Notes: a model not told the origin generated them from the sequence alone. DNA of 64,000 nucleotides from Streptococcus hillyeri (GCF_003686955.1 NZ_RCVM01000001.1:1-64000); one strand, 5' to 3'; positions 19,248 through 28,657 are shown, numbered from the stretch's first letter. Numbers and translations: made by a program.

Positions 19248-19387
19248 GTTGTTTCCTCTTGTTCATTTCTAAGATTTTCTCCATTATATCAAAGTCTTAC
19301 AATTTTGTAAGGTTTAAGCACGTTATTGTAAGATTAGCTCTGCTATTTTCCGATAAAATAAAAATATCAAAAGAAAGGAAGAGAGCG

Positions 19388-19504
19388 ATGTCACTAGAAG
19401 CGATTAAAGGAACTTTTGAATTTTACGGTGGAAGTCTTTTAGGCTTAGCTATTTTGGCAGGAGTGATTCTGTTAGGAATTGTGGTCATCAAGAAATGGAA
19501 GTGA
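19388..19504 (+). CDS. 38-residue single-span membrane protein
   Basis: Starts at ATG 19388 behind a good ribosome binding site (GAAAGGAAG about 8 nt upstream). The product has a short polar N-terminus (MSLEAIKGTFEFY), one glycine-rich hydrophobic helix (about residues 15-34) and a positive tail KKWK. This is the usual shape of a small membrane regulator or type I toxin-like peptide, but no family is recognised. It lies upstream of a second tiny ORF and the bceAB-like operon. Confidence 0.6.
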   Translation: MSLEAIKGTFEFYGGSLLGLAILAGVILLGIVVIKKWK

Positions 19505-19509
19505 GTGAA

Positions 19510-19614
19510 ATGAATAAATTAGGTTATAGTATTATGATTTTAGGTTTGGTCGTCGTGTCAGTCTGCACCGCTTGTTTTAGGAAAAAATGCAGGGCTGAAA
19601 GATGCAGGAAGTGA
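19510..19614 (+). CDS. Possible 34-residue cysteine-containing membrane peptide
   Basis: ATG 19510 has a GGAAGTGAG ribosome-binding-like sequence partly inside the previous ORF's end. The product has one hydrophobic segment (YSIMILGLVVVSVCTAC) followed by a Lys/Arg/Cys-rich tail. The VSVCTAC stretch vaguely resembles a lipobox, so it could be a decayed lipoprotein start. Coding status is uncertain. Confidence 0.3.
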   Translation: MNKLGYSIMILGLVVVSVCTACFRKKCRAERCRK

Positions 19615-19689
19615 GAACTTTCTGATATAGTAATAGTGAAAGTATGACTCGAAGTTATCAAGTATGGATAGTAAGGAAGGAATCGTATT

Positions 19690-20442
19690 ATGTTTTTACA
19701 AATCAATCATTTAGAAAAAGTTTATCGTACACGTTTTTCAAAGGAAGAAACACGCGCTCTTCAAGATGTGGATTTTAAGGTTGAAAAAGGTGAATTTATT
19801 GCCATTATGGGTGAGTCTGGTTCTGGTAAGACAACCTTGCTCAACATCCTAGCGACTCTTGATAAACCTAGTAAGGGGCAGGTTATTTTAAATGGTGAGG
19901 ACATTACCAAAATCAAGGAAAGTAAACTTGCTAGTTATCGTCTGAAAAATCTAGGGTTTGTCTTCCAAGATTTTAACCTTTTAGATACTTTATCTATTAA
20001 AGACAACATTTTCTTGCCACTTGTACTGGATAAAAAATCTTATAAGGAGATGGAGATGCGCCTGCAGGGATTGGCCAGCAGTTTAAGAATTGACACGCTT
20101 TTGAATAAACGTCCCTTTGAACTTTCTGGTGGTCAAAAGCAACGCGTGGCCATTGCGCGTGCGCTTATTACGCAACCTCAGCTTTTATTGGCAGATGAAC
20201 CAACCGCTGCTTTGGATTATAAAAACTCAGAAGATTTATTGAAGCTTTTTGAAGGAATCAACGAAACAGGTCAAACCATTTTGATGGTAACTCACTCTGC
20301 CAATGCGGCTAGTCATGCCAAACGTGTTCTCTTTATCAAAGACGGTCGTATTTTCCACCAGCTTTATCGTGGTGATAAGACCTCAACAGATTTTAACCGT
20401 GAGATTTCGCTTGCCATGTCAGCTCTTTTAGGAGGTGAATAA
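19690..20442 (+). CDS. BceA-like ABC transporter ATPase
   Basis: 250 residues, the ATPase of a MacB/BceA-type transporter that protects against cell-wall-active peptide antibiotics. Walker A is GESGSGKTTLLN (about residues 39-50), signature LSGGQKQRVAIARAL, Walker B LLLADEPTAALD and the H-loop VTHS. The product ends 1 bp before the permease gene. With the permease and the following two-component pair it forms a Bce-type flux-sensing resistance module. The substrate (bacitracin, nisin-like lantibiotic, host defensin) cannot be told from sequence. Confidence 0.92.
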   Translation: MFLQINHLEKVYRTRFSKEETRALQDVDFKVEKGEFIAIMGESGSGKTTLLNILATLDKPSKGQVILNGEDITKIKESKLASYRLKNLGFVFQDFNLLDTLSIKDNIFLPLVLDKKSYKEMEMRLQGLASSLRIDTLLNKRPFELSGGQKQRVAIARALITQPQLLLADEPTAALDYKNSEDLLKLFEGINETGQTILMVTHSANAASHAKRVLFIKDGRIFHQLYRGDKTSTDFNREISLAMSALLGGE

Positions 20443-20443
20443 T

Positions 20444-22414
20444 ATGTTTTATTTAAAACTGGCTTGGAATAACATCAAGTCATCGAAAAAGGCCTATGCT
20501 CCGTTTCTCTTGGCAAGTTTTGTCCTTTATAGTCTGACGTGTTCCATTTTGCTTATCATGACTAGTCCGATGAGAGAAAGAATGGATACGGCTGCTATTA
20601 TCTTACCTCTAGGTGTGGTGGTGCTAACCATTTTGTCTATTGCGATGGAGATTTACAGCTATAATATTCTCCTTAAACAGCGAAGTAAAGAATTTGGACT
20701 TTATAATATTTTAGGGATGAATAAGCGTCAGGTGGGCTGGGTATCAACTCTCGAATTAGGGATTATTTTCCTCATTCTAGTGATTTTAGGGTCAATTTTC
20801 TCTGGGATTTTTGCCAATTTTCTTTATCTGATTTTTGTTAATATCATCAATTATGATAAGTTGATTTTGACCTTGTCGCCATTGGCGTTTGTCCTAAATG
20901 CGTTGCTTTTTGCGGGAATCTTCTTTATTCTTATGCTAGTTGGTTTGCGTCGTATTGGTAAAACCTCTCCGCTCAGCTTGTTCAAAAGTAGTGAGCAGGG
21001 TGAAAAAGAACCGCGTGGTAATATGCTTCTAGCTTTTCTCAGCGTTCTCTTTATTGGTGCAGGCTACGGGATTTCGATTTATTCTAAGGATTTGTCAGCT
21101 CTCTTGGTTATTCTCTACTTCTTTGTAGCGGTGGTGCTAGTCATTTTAGGGACTTATCTTTTCTATATTAGCTTTATGGCTTGGTATTTGAAGAAAAAGC
21201 GGAGCAATAAAGGCTATTTCTATCAACCGAAGCACTTTATCACGACTAGTCAGATGATTTTCCGCATGAAGGCTAACGCTGCAGGACTTGCAAGTATCAC
21301 CCTCTTGTCAGTTATGGCCTTTGTTTCAATTGGGACAACAGCTGCGCTTTATGCCAATACGCAAACACAAACCAACAAAATATTTCCTAATTCAGCCAAG
21401 ATTTCATTGACTGTAGATGGCTTTTCAGATGAAGGTCAGGCATTACTGGATAAATATGTTTTGAGTAAATTGGATTCTAAGAAAAAAGTGGTTGGTTACA
21501 CATCCTCCCTCATTAGTTTTCCACTAGAAAATCGTGACCGTATCTCCTATGCAAACATAGAAGAAATGATGCAAAAAGGCGCTGAAACAGGATTTGTTTT
21601 TGTCGTTACCCAAGATGATTTTAAAAAATTAGGTAATGATGTTCCTAACTTGTCTGCTAATCAAGTTGCCTTCTTTAAACAACAAGGAAACAGTCATTAC
21701 AAGACCATGAACTTGTTAGGTAATCAATTTGATGTCGTTAAAAATTATAAAACAGCTCTTATCCCAGAAGTTTATTATATCTATAATGGAGCAGTGATGG
21801 TCGTTGCCAATGAAGAAGTAGCTTCAAGGTTAAAAACCTCCTTTAAGGAGATTATGGATTCTGCGGTGACTTTTCCACCAAATACCTACACGGCTCATCT
21901 CGATTTAACGAAAGAAGAGGCTGAGAAACTAAACTTGGCTAGTGGTGTTGGTATTGTTGATGATGCTGGAAATGGTATTGGTGATATTCAATTTAGACAG
22001 GATGCTCTTGATGAAGGTTACACCTTGTTTGGTGGTATGCTCTTTACAGGTGTGGTTCTAGGTCTATCATTCCTACTTGGTGCAGCTTTGATTATTTACT
22101 ATAAACAATATTCAGAAGGTCAGGAAGATAAGAAATCTTATAAGATTCTCCAAGAAGTTGGAATGTCAAAAGAGGATGTTAAGAAAACCATTTCTTCTCA
22201 AACTATTTTAGTTTTCTTTATGCCATTGGGAATTGCGGCGCTGCATTATGTAGTGGCTATTCCGATGTTAAAACAAATGCTTCTTTTCTTTGGGGTTGCT
22301 AGCAGTAATTTAGTTTACCTAGTGGCTGGGGTTACCATGCTCATCATTGGTATCCTCTATTATGGTATTTACAAAATCACTAGCAGAACTTATTATAAAT
22401 TAGTTGAAAGATAA
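20444..22414 (+). CDS. BceB-like FtsX-family permease
   Basis: 656 residues. ATG 20444 is taken as start since GGAGG (20431-20435) is 8 nt upstream; the in-frame GTG at 20435 overlaps that site. The architecture is that of BceB: an N-terminal membrane block (about residues 15-285), an extracellular domain of roughly 200 residues (about 305-515, TQTNKIFPNSAKISL to DIQFRQDALDEG) and a C-terminal three-helix FtsX block. The long extracellular domain is the drug/target-sensing part and distinguishes Bce-type from MacB proteins. Confidence 0.9.
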   Translation: MFYLKLAWNNIKSSKKAYAPFLLASFVLYSLTCSILLIMTSPMRERMDTAAIILPLGVVVLTILSIAMEIYSYNILLKQRSKEFGLYNILGMNKRQVGWVSTLELGIIFLILVILGSIFSGIFANFLYLIFVNIINYDKLILTLSPLAFVLNALLFAGIFFILMLVGLRRIGKTSPLSLFKSSEQGEKEPRGNMLLAFLSVLFIGAGYGISIYSKDLSALLVILYFFVAVVLVILGTYLFYISFMAWYLKKKRSNKGYFYQPKHFITTSQMIFRMKANAAGLASITLLSVMAFVSIGTTAALYANTQTQTNKIFPNSAKISLTVDGFSDEGQALLDKYVLSKLDSKKKVVGYTSSLISFPLENRDRISYANIEEMMQKGAETGFVFVVTQDDFKKLGNDVPNLSANQVAFFKQQGNSHYKTMNLLGNQFDVVKNYKTALIPEVYYIYNGAVMVVANEEVASRLKTSFKEIMDSAVTFPPNTYTAHLDLTKEEAEKLNLASGVGIVDDAGNGIGDIQFRQDALDEGYTLFGGMLFTGVVLGLSFLLGAALIIYYKQYSEGQEDKKSYKILQEVGMSKEDVKKTISSQTILVFFMPLGIAALHYVVAIPMLKQMLLFFGVASSNLVYLVAGVTMLIIGILYYGIYKITSRTYYKLVER

Positions 22415-22421
22415 TCATAAG

Positions 22422-22454
22422 AAGCACCTGTTCTAAAATTAGCAGGTGCTTTCT
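22422..22454 (+). terminator. Hairpin between the bceAB and bceRS genes
   Basis: 9-bp perfect stem AAGCACCTG / CAGGTGCTT (22422-22430, 22443-22451) with a 12-nt loop and a short T-rich tail. It is probably a weak terminator, so the regulator genes may have their own promoter. Confidence 0.6.
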
Positions 22455-22525
22455 TGATTTATCATCTAAAAACGACTACAATATTTTCAGATAGTTATGT
22501 TAGTGTTCTTAAAAGGGCTTGAAAA

Positions 22526-23188
22526 ATGAAAAAAGATAAAATTTTTATTGTTGAAGATGATGAGACTATTGTGTCGTTACTGAAAGGGCATTTGGGACAA
22601 CAGTATGAGGTGTTTAGTGTGTCAAATTTTCGTGCGGTTAAGCAGGAGATTGAAGAGGTTAAGCCAGACCTGATTTTGGTGGATATTACACTTCCTTATT
22701 TTAATGGCTTTTACTGGACAACGGAGATTAGAAAGACATCAACTGTCCCTATTATTTTTATATCATCGAGTAATGATGAGATGAATATGGTTATGGCTCT
22801 AGACATGGGGGGTGATGATTATATCGCTAAGCCCTTCTCGATTAGTCTTTTGGATGCTAAAATTGGGGCTTTTTTACGGCGTTCGCATCAATTTACCAGT
22901 GAAGAATTGACGTTCAATGGTTTTACGCTCAGCCGTGACGGTGTCCTCTCTAGTTCGACTGAACAAATCCAGCTGTCGCCCACGGAAAACAAAATCCTAG
23001 CTTTGCTATTTTCCTATAAAGAAGAAGTGGTGAGTAAGGAGACGATTTTGGAGAAGCTGTGGGAGAGTGATGAGTTTATTGACCAGAATACGCTAAATGT
23101 CAATATGACACGCCTGCGGAAGAAAGTGGCTGGGCTTGGGTTTGACCATATTCATACGGTAAGAGGGGTTGGGTATTTACTCAAATGA
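22526..23188 (+). CDS. OmpR-type response regulator (BceR-like)
   Basis: 220 residues. The receiver domain (about 1-120) has the acidic pair VEDDE, phospho-acceptor Asp53 (LILVDITLP) and the conserved lysine in YIAKPFS. The C-terminal winged helix (about 130-220) has LSPTENKILALL and HTVRGVGYLLK, as in OmpR/PhoB regulators. It overlaps the kinase gene by 4 bp. By context it senses antibiotic flux through the adjoining ABC transporter and activates that operon; this is inference from the family. Confidence 0.93.
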   Translation: MKKDKIFIVEDDETIVSLLKGHLGQQYEVFSVSNFRAVKQEIEEVKPDLILVDITLPYFNGFYWTTEIRKTSTVPIIFISSSNDEMNMVMALDMGGDDYIAKPFSISLLDAKIGAFLRRSHQFTSEELTFNGFTLSRDGVLSSSTEQIQLSPTENKILALLFSYKEEVVSKETILEKLWESDEFIDQNTLNVNMTRLRKKVAGLGFDHIHTVRGVGYLLK

Positions 23189-24126
23189 TGAAACATTATT
23201 TTAGGCAGTATGGGCTTTGGTATGTCTTGATTTTACTGCTATTAGCTGGTTTTTTAGGTTCTTTTATCTTGTATCACTTTCCCATCGCCTACTTTGGAAT
23301 GGCTATTCTCTTTAACTTAGCGGTTTTTCTTCCTCTTAGTTTGTGGCATTTTTTTCGCTTTCATCACCAGATGAGGCTTTTAAGAGATTTTAGGGATTTG
23401 GAAGAAATAGCAGAGCTTTCAAGTCCGCTTGACGATGCCTATCAGAAGGCCTTATATGCGCGTGATGAGAAAGCGAGGCAAGAGGTTTTCAAGGTTAATA
23501 GTCAATCTTTGCGTCAACAAGATTTAATCAAAATGTGGGCCCATCAGATGAAGGTTCCCTTGTCAGCTATTTCTCTGATGGCTCAGACAAAACAATTGAA
23601 TCCAGATGATGTTAATCAGCAAGTTTTGCGCCTAGAACGCTATTTAGAAACACTTTTGACCTATCTTAAATTTAGTGATAAGCAAGATGATTTTCGCTTT
23701 GAACACGTTTCCGTTAGTGCGTTGGTCAAAGAGTTAATCAAAAAATATCGCATTCTCTTTTTGCATAAACAGTTATCCGTTGATCTGACAGGTGAGTGGT
23801 TTTTAAAAACAGATAAAAAGTGGCTGACGTTTGCCCTGTCACAAATCTTAGACAATGCTATTAAATATAGTACCGCAGGTGGAAAAATAACGATTACTTT
23901 AACAGAAAATAGTGTCACAATAGCAGACCAGGGAATCGGTATCTTACCAGAAGATTTGCCCCGCCTTTTTGACGAAGGTTTCACAGGCTATAACGGGCAT
24001 GAACACCAAAAAGCTTCAGGATTGGGACTCTACATGACCAAGCAAGTACTAGAACAGTTGAACCTGGATATAGAGGTCTCCAGCCAGATTGACGTAGGGA
24101 CAACGGTGAAAGTGTTTAAGAAGTAG
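23185..24126 (+). CDS. Intramembrane-sensing histidine kinase (BceS-like)
   Basis: 313 residues. Two closely spaced N-terminal helices (about 10-31 and 36-57) with almost no extracellular loop define the intramembrane-sensing class, which is activated by its partner transporter rather than by a ligand. The phospho-acceptor His120 lies in MWAHQMKVPLSAI. The ATPase domain shows the N box (ILDNAIKYS), G1 (IADQGIGI) and G2 (ASGLGLYMTK). ATGATG overlaps the response regulator end. A GNRA-type terminator follows. Confidence 0.93.
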   Translation: MMKHYFRQYGLWYVLILLLLAGFLGSFILYHFPIAYFGMAILFNLAVFLPLSLWHFFRFHHQMRLLRDFRDLEEIAELSSPLDDAYQKALYARDEKARQEVFKVNSQSLRQQDLIKMWAHQMKVPLSAISLMAQTKQLNPDDVNQQVLRLERYLETLLTYLKFSDKQDDFRFEHVSVSALVKELIKKYRILFLHKQLSVDLTGEWFLKTDKKWLTFALSQILDNAIKYSTAGGKITITLTENSVTIADQGIGILPEDLPRLFDEGFTGYNGHEHQKASGLGLYMTKQVLEQLNLDIEVSSQIDVGTTVKVFKK

Positions 24127-24133
24127 TTTCAAG

Positions 24134-24157
24134 AGGCAGTCGCAAGGCTGCTTTTTT
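24134..24157 (+). terminator. Terminator after the two-component genes
   Basis: 8-bp stem with G-U pairs (24134-24141, 24146-24153) closing a GCAA tetraloop, followed by T6. Confidence 0.85.
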
Positions 24158-24248
24158 GATTTGTAGTGTTAAATGAAGGGAGTTGTCTGATTAATTTGAT
24201 GTTCATCAGACTAATTTTAGAAAAAATAGCTTAAAATGGAAAAAAACG

Positions 24249-24301
24249 TTGACAAGTCATCTGATGTATTGTAGAATGAGAATGTAAATAAAACGCTTAC
24301 A
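24249..24301 (+). promoter_or_regulatory. Promoter, GntR operator and cre for the first GPH transporter
   Basis: TTGACA (24249-24254), 17-bp spacer, TAGAAT (24272-24277). The spacer holds the palindrome gtCATCtGATGta (24256-24268), one of four similar sites in the locus. A CcpA-type cre lies at 24288-24301 (TGTAAGCGTTTTAT on the minus strand, one mismatch to TGNAANCGNWNNCW) just downstream of the start point. Confidence 0.75.
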
Positions 24302-24342
24302 CAAGAAGTGTTCAGATACTAATTTTTATGGAGGTTTCCAAA

Positions 24343-25896
24343 ATGGAAAAATCATTGGAAAAACGTACAGAAGACGTAACGTATAATCGTGCAAAATTAT
24401 GGCAAATTATTTTATTTGCTATGAATAATTCCTCAACTAACATTTATTTAGTTGCTTTTACATTTGTGACTTATTTGTCAACAGGTGTCCTTGGTCTGGC
24501 TGCGATATTTGTTAGTCAATTAATGGGCTATATTCGTATTTTTGATGGTTTTATTGATCCAACAATTGGTGTTATCATTGATAAAACAGAAACAGCTTTT
24601 GGGAAATATCGCCCAATTCTTGTTTTAGGTAATATTATCACAGCCAGCTCGCTTTTTATGATGTTGGGATTAGGTGGTGTTAGTGAGAGTGTACGTTTAC
24701 CGCTTTTTGTTCTCGTGATGATTATCCATAAAATTGGTTATTCACTCCAACAAACAATTACAAAAGCTGGTCAGGTAGCACTTACTAATGATCCAAAACA
24801 ACGTCCAATTTTTAATATCGTTGATGGTATTGCAACAACTGTTCTTATGACAGGAAGTCAAGTGGTCGTATCAGGAACACTGGTTCCTAAACATGGCGGT
24901 TTCACACCAGGATTTTTCCAAGAACTTTTCATTGGTGTTGTTGTAATTTCTGCTGTGCTTGGTGTTTTAGCTATTATTGGTATTTGGGAAAAAGACAATA
25001 AACAGTATTTTGGTCTTGGTGAAAAAACACAGGAAACGAAATTACGTGATTATTGGAAAGTTATTAAAGGAAACAAACCACTTCAAGTTCTGTCTATTTC
25101 AGCAGCTTTTGTAAAATTTGTAGCACAATTATTTGGTGACTCAGTTGTTGGTGTCATGCTCTATGGTATTGTTTTTGGAGATTATGCACTTTCTGGAAAA
25201 ATGTCAATGCTACTAATCCTACCTGGTATTCTTGTGACAGTAGGAGCTGCTCAGTTGGCTCGTCGTAAAGGCTTACGTTTTGCATATGTTACAGCTCTTC
25301 AGCTCGGTATTGTTGGCTTGGTAGCTTTGGCGGTTCTTCTTTTCTCAGCTAAACCAGGAATGCTTGATTTAGCAGGATGGAATTTGTACACGATTGCTTT
25401 CTTTGTCGTTTACATTATCGCTCGCTACGCCTCAACTGCCCCTTCTGGTTTAGTTTTAACAATGGGTGCTGATATTACAGACTATGAAACATCTGTATCA
25501 GGTCGCTATCTTTCTGGTATGATTGGAACAATCTTCTCATTGACTGACTCAATTGCTTCTTCATTTGCTCCTATGGTAGTTGGTTTTGTCCTTGCAGGTA
25601 TTGGCTTTGGAAAAGAATTTCCAACGGTTGAAACGGCATTTTCTAATGATTTGAAAATGGCATTGATTACACTTATGACGTTAATTCCAGCAGGAGTTTT
25701 ATGTCTTTCATTATTCTTGATGAAATTCTACAAACTTGATCGTGAAGAAATGGCGCGTATTCAAGAGAAAATCCATGTCATGAAAGCAGCAAAAGATGAT
25801 GAACGTGTTCAAGCAATTGCGAAAAATGTTCCGCTAACAGATATGGACTACGTTGATGTGACACAATATAAAGTTGATCAATACGACGAAAAATAA
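24343..25896 (+). CDS. GPH-family sugar:cation symporter (probable glucuronide importer)
   Basis: 517 residues with about 12 membrane segments. GGAGG (24330-24334) selects ATG 24343; the upstream in-frame ATG 24328 overlaps that site. The GPH signature GFIDPTIGVIIDKTETAFGKYRP lies near residues 67-89. Members import melibiose, xylosides or glucuronides with a cation. Its promoter carries the same operator as kdgK, kdgA and the HAD-GH3 unit, so uptake of glucuronides or an unbranched oligosaccharide is the best inference. The C-terminal tail of about 50 residues is cytoplasmic and charged. Confidence 0.85.
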   Translation: MEKSLEKRTEDVTYNRAKLWQIILFAMNNSSTNIYLVAFTFVTYLSTGVLGLAAIFVSQLMGYIRIFDGFIDPTIGVIIDKTETAFGKYRPILVLGNIITASSLFMMLGLGGVSESVRLPLFVLVMIIHKIGYSLQQTITKAGQVALTNDPKQRPIFNIVDGIATTVLMTGSQVVVSGTLVPKHGGFTPGFFQELFIGVVVISAVLGVLAIIGIWEKDNKQYFGLGEKTQETKLRDYWKVIKGNKPLQVLSISAAFVKFVAQLFGDSVVGVMLYGIVFGDYALSGKMSMLLILPGILVTVGAAQLARRKGLRFAYVTALQLGIVGLVALAVLLFSAKPGMLDLAGWNLYTIAFFVVYIIARYASTAPSGLVLTMGADITDYETSVSGRYLSGMIGTIFSLTDSIASSFAPMVVGFVLAGIGFGKEFPTVETAFSNDLKMALITLMTLIPAGVLCLSLFLMKFYKLDREEMARIQEKIHVMKAAKDDERVQAIAKNVPLTDMDYVDVTQYKVDQYDEK

Positions 25897-25904
25897 GATA
25901 GACA

Positions 25905-25934
25905 AAAAAACATGGCGAATTGTCCATGTTTTTT
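25905..25934. terminator. Bidirectional terminator between transporter and AraC genes
   Basis: 11-bp perfect stem AAAAAACATGG / CCATGTTTTTT (25905-25915, 25924-25934) with an 8-nt loop. It works for both convergent genes. Confidence 0.85.
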
Positions 25935-25941
25935 GTGTCTG

Positions 25942-27090
25942 TTAGGGAAGATGATGATTGATTTTACGATATTGACTTGGTGTCATTTGCTTAAGTTCTT
26001 TAAAGACTTTTGAGAAATAATCGCTGGATTGGAAGCCACAGCGTTCAGAAATTTCTAATATTGACAAGTTTTTATTGGAGAGTAATTCACAAGCTTTTTT
26101 GCTGCGGTATTTCTGGAGATAATCAGACAATGACATGTTGACTTCTTTGTGAAAGAGGCTGCTGAGATAATTTTTCGAAATGTGGCAATGCTCTGCTAAT
26201 TGATTAAGCTTTATATTGTTTTGATAATGTTGGTCAATATAGAGTAAGGCATTTTGAATGATTGGTGAATAGTTAGAAGTATTGCGATAGCTTTTAACCA
26301 AATCACAGTAGAAAAAGATAATGGTGTGATCAAAGTTAATGAGGTCATCATTTGATGAAGCTTTCCAAATGGTTTTTGCAATCTGAGAAGATAATTTATC
26401 AATGTAAAAAGGTGGAATCTGTTGACTTTCTACGGCCTTTCGACATAAGGTATTAAAGGTACTAAAGCGTAATTTTGTGACTTCTAATAGATTCTCGGAA
26501 CGTGATTTGAATGACAGACTATTTTGGAGTGTTTTGAGATAAATAGCTTGATCCGCATCGGCATGAGCAACTGCTGCAAGGATATCATTTTCAAGAGCGT
26601 AATAGCCTTCAATTGTATCGCTATAGTGATTCAAATCTTTTTGAGACTGAGATTTATCTAAATATTGTTTAGGTAAGATGGAGAGTTTAATTTTGCGATC
26701 ACTGAGTGTACTAAAAAGAGTTAATAGGACATAATCAAGATGCTCTAAGTCAGGGAAAATAGTGAGTTGCTTAAAAAACTCTCCTTTCTTTTGATTTGTA
26801 GCTGGTATTTTTTTCGTTCTTATAGGTCCAATGGTGATATAGGAATCATCTGAAAGAAAGTAGAAAAGATAGTAGGTTAAGCCGAAATAATCTGTAATAC
26901 GGGCAAGTTGAGTAGGAGTTATAAAACGCTGTAACACAACAATAAATCGGTCATATCCTTTAGAATCATAGAATGTTTTCCTAAATCCAAAATCTATCTC
27001 TTCGATAGTTGAAAAATGGTGTGAAAAGTGATGATAAGGAAGATTTAATAAATCAAGTGTTTTTTTGAATAATACAATATTTTTTTCCAT
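25942..27090 (-). CDS. AraC-family transcriptional regulator
   Basis: 382 residues from the ATG at 27090, which has GAGGT 7 nt upstream; an in-frame start at 27120 is less likely. The C-terminal 100 residues hold the double helix-turn-helix (KLNQLAEHCHISKNYLSSLF, then ILEISERCGFQSSDYFSKVF and TPSQYRK). The N-terminal 270 residues are a sensor without recognised motifs. It is divergent from the GPH2-esterase-GH2 operon, which lacks the GntR operator, so it probably controls that operon in response to its substrate. Confidence 0.9.
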   Translation of the reverse strand: MEKNIVLFKKTLDLLNLPYHHFSHHFSTIEEIDFGFRKTFYDSKGYDRFIVVLQRFITPTQLARITDYFGLTYYLFYFLSDDSYITIGPIRTKKIPATNQKKGEFFKQLTIFPDLEHLDYVLLTLFSTLSDRKIKLSILPKQYLDKSQSQKDLNHYSDTIEGYYALENDILAAVAHADADQAIYLKTLQNSLSFKSRSENLLEVTKLRFSTFNTLCRKAVESQQIPPFYIDKLSSQIAKTIWKASSNDDLINFDHTIIFFYCDLVKSYRNTSNYSPIIQNALLYIDQHYQNNIKLNQLAEHCHISKNYLSSLFHKEVNMSLSDYLQKYRSKKACELLSNKNLSILEISERCGFQSSDYFSKVFKELKQMTPSQYRKINHHLP

Positions 27091-27095
27091 AGAAT

Positions 27096-27111
27096 TACCT
27101 CGATAGAGGTA
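27096..27111 (-). promoter_or_regulatory. Palindrome over the araC ribosome binding site
   Basis: TACCTC-gata-GAGGTA (6-bp arms) covers the Shine-Dalgarno sequence of the AraC-family gene. It could be an autoregulatory operator or an mRNA hairpin hiding the ribosome binding site. Confidence 0.4.
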
Positions 27112-27234
27112 TTTTACCATAATATATTCCGATTTCTCCGAAAAAAAGTAACAATAATGATAGGATGTTAAGAAAAGGCAAATTATGATGTATACGGTGT
27201 GTGGTGTCTGTTGTTAAAAGAGAATATACTATAA

Positions 27235-27249
27235 ATGTAAACGGATACA
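27235..27249 (+). promoter_or_regulatory. cre site before the GPH2 operon
   Basis: ATGTAAACGGATACA matches the degenerate CcpA consensus WTGNAANCGNWNNCW at every fixed position. It follows TATACT/TATAAA words at 27225-27235 that may be the -10, so CcpA binding would block transcription. Confidence 0.65.
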
Positions 27250-27274
27250 TAAAAATTTTAAGGAGAATACTCAG

Positions 27275-28657
27275 ATGAAAAAATTTGGTATTAAAGATCA
27301 AATTGGCTATATCTTTGGGGATTTAGCTGGTAGTATGGTAACAACTTATGTTAGTATGTTCTTTCTAACATTTTGTACCTATGTATTGGGGATCAGTCCA
27401 CAGTATATGGCTGGCCTGTTTCTTTTTGCAAAGGTTTGGGATGCTGTCAACGATCCATTGATCGGTTCTATTCCAGATAAATTTATGATTGGGAAGTCAG
27501 GTGATCGCTTTAAACCGTATATTAAACTAGCTATGGTACCATTAGCACTCTCAGTATTGATTTGCTTTGCGGATGTGTCTGGTTGGCCAATGACCAGCAA
27601 GCAAATTTGGGTAGCCTTTGCTTATCTTTTCTATGATTTGTCTTATACAGGCACTTCAATGCCTTATGGTGCGATGGCTTCAGTTATCACTGATAAACCA
27701 GAGGAACGTATGAAGTTGTCACGTGCACGTAGTTTGGGCGGTATCGCAGTCGGCGTCCTTTTCATGCCAATCATCAACATGATGGTTTGGAATGCAGACC
27801 ATACCCCAAATGTTAAAAACTATTTCCTAGTTGCAGCTGGTGCGGCTGTTGGTTCCCTTATTTTCTACAGTATTATGCTAGCAACTAGTACAGAACGTAT
27901 TAAAACACCAAGTTCACAAAAAGCAAAACTCGCTAAAGATTATAGTTTTAAAGAAGTAATGCGTGATGCGCTTCGTAATCGTCCTTTATTTGGTATTATG
28001 TTAACAACAATTGGTGGTTTGATTGGTTCTTCAGCAGCTGGTACCCTTTCAATGTATCTTTACAGAGAATATTATCACAACCCACGTATCATGTCTGTCA
28101 GTTCATTGGTGAGTTTGCCAATTACAATGCTTTGTTTTTTTGCGGTTCCAAAATTAGCTAAGAAATTTGGTAAAAAGAATATTGTTCTTGTTGGTTTGGG
28201 TTACAATATGATTTTCTCACTTTGTCTGTACCTTTTCCCAATTAAAGATGCTATGACCTATCTGATTTTGTCAAATATTGCTTCTGCAGGTTCTCTTGTT
28301 TTTATGATTTTAACATGGGCATTTGTAACAGATGTTATTGACTACCAAGAGTTTAAAACAGGTCGTCGTGCAGACGGAACACTTTATTCGATCTATACGT
28401 TTAGTCGTAAAATTGGTAGTTCATTATCAAGTACATTGATGACTTTCTTGCTAGGTGTTATTGGTTTTGTATCTGGTATACCTGAACAAGCTCCAGGCGT
28501 TGGTGATGGTATTCGTACATTGGTAACATTGGCACCGGTTCTTGCTTGTGTGATTCAGTTTATTGGTATGGGACTAATCTACAATTTGACTCGTGAGAAA
28601 ACAGAGGTTATTCATGACGAGTTAGCATCTCGTAAAGCGAGTAAAGAGGTAGTTTAA
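27275..28657 (+). CDS. Second GPH-family sugar:cation symporter
   Basis: 460 residues with about 12 membrane helices. The family motif WDAVNDPLIGSIPDKF (about residues 52-67) is followed by the basic loop GDRFKPY. The start has AAGGAG 11 nt upstream. The stop overlaps the esterase start by one base, so importer, esterase and GH2 enzyme form one operon. It is only distantly like the first GPH protein of the locus, which suggests a different substrate, perhaps an acylated or galactose-containing glycoside. Confidence 0.87.
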   Translation: MKKFGIKDQIGYIFGDLAGSMVTTYVSMFFLTFCTYVLGISPQYMAGLFLFAKVWDAVNDPLIGSIPDKFMIGKSGDRFKPYIKLAMVPLALSVLICFADVSGWPMTSKQIWVAFAYLFYDLSYTGTSMPYGAMASVITDKPEERMKLSRARSLGGIAVGVLFMPIINMMVWNADHTPNVKNYFLVAAGAAVGSLIFYSIMLATSTERIKTPSSQKAKLAKDYSFKEVMRDALRNRPLFGIMLTTIGGLIGSSAAGTLSMYLYREYYHNPRIMSVSSLVSLPITMLCFFAVPKLAKKFGKKNIVLVGLGYNMIFSLCLYLFPIKDAMTYLILSNIASAGSLVFMILTWAFVTDVIDYQEFKTGRRADGTLYSIYTFSRKIGSSLSSTLMTFLLGVIGFVSGIPEQAPGVGDGIRTLVTLAPVLACVIQFIGMGLIYNLTREKTEVIHDELASRKASKEVV

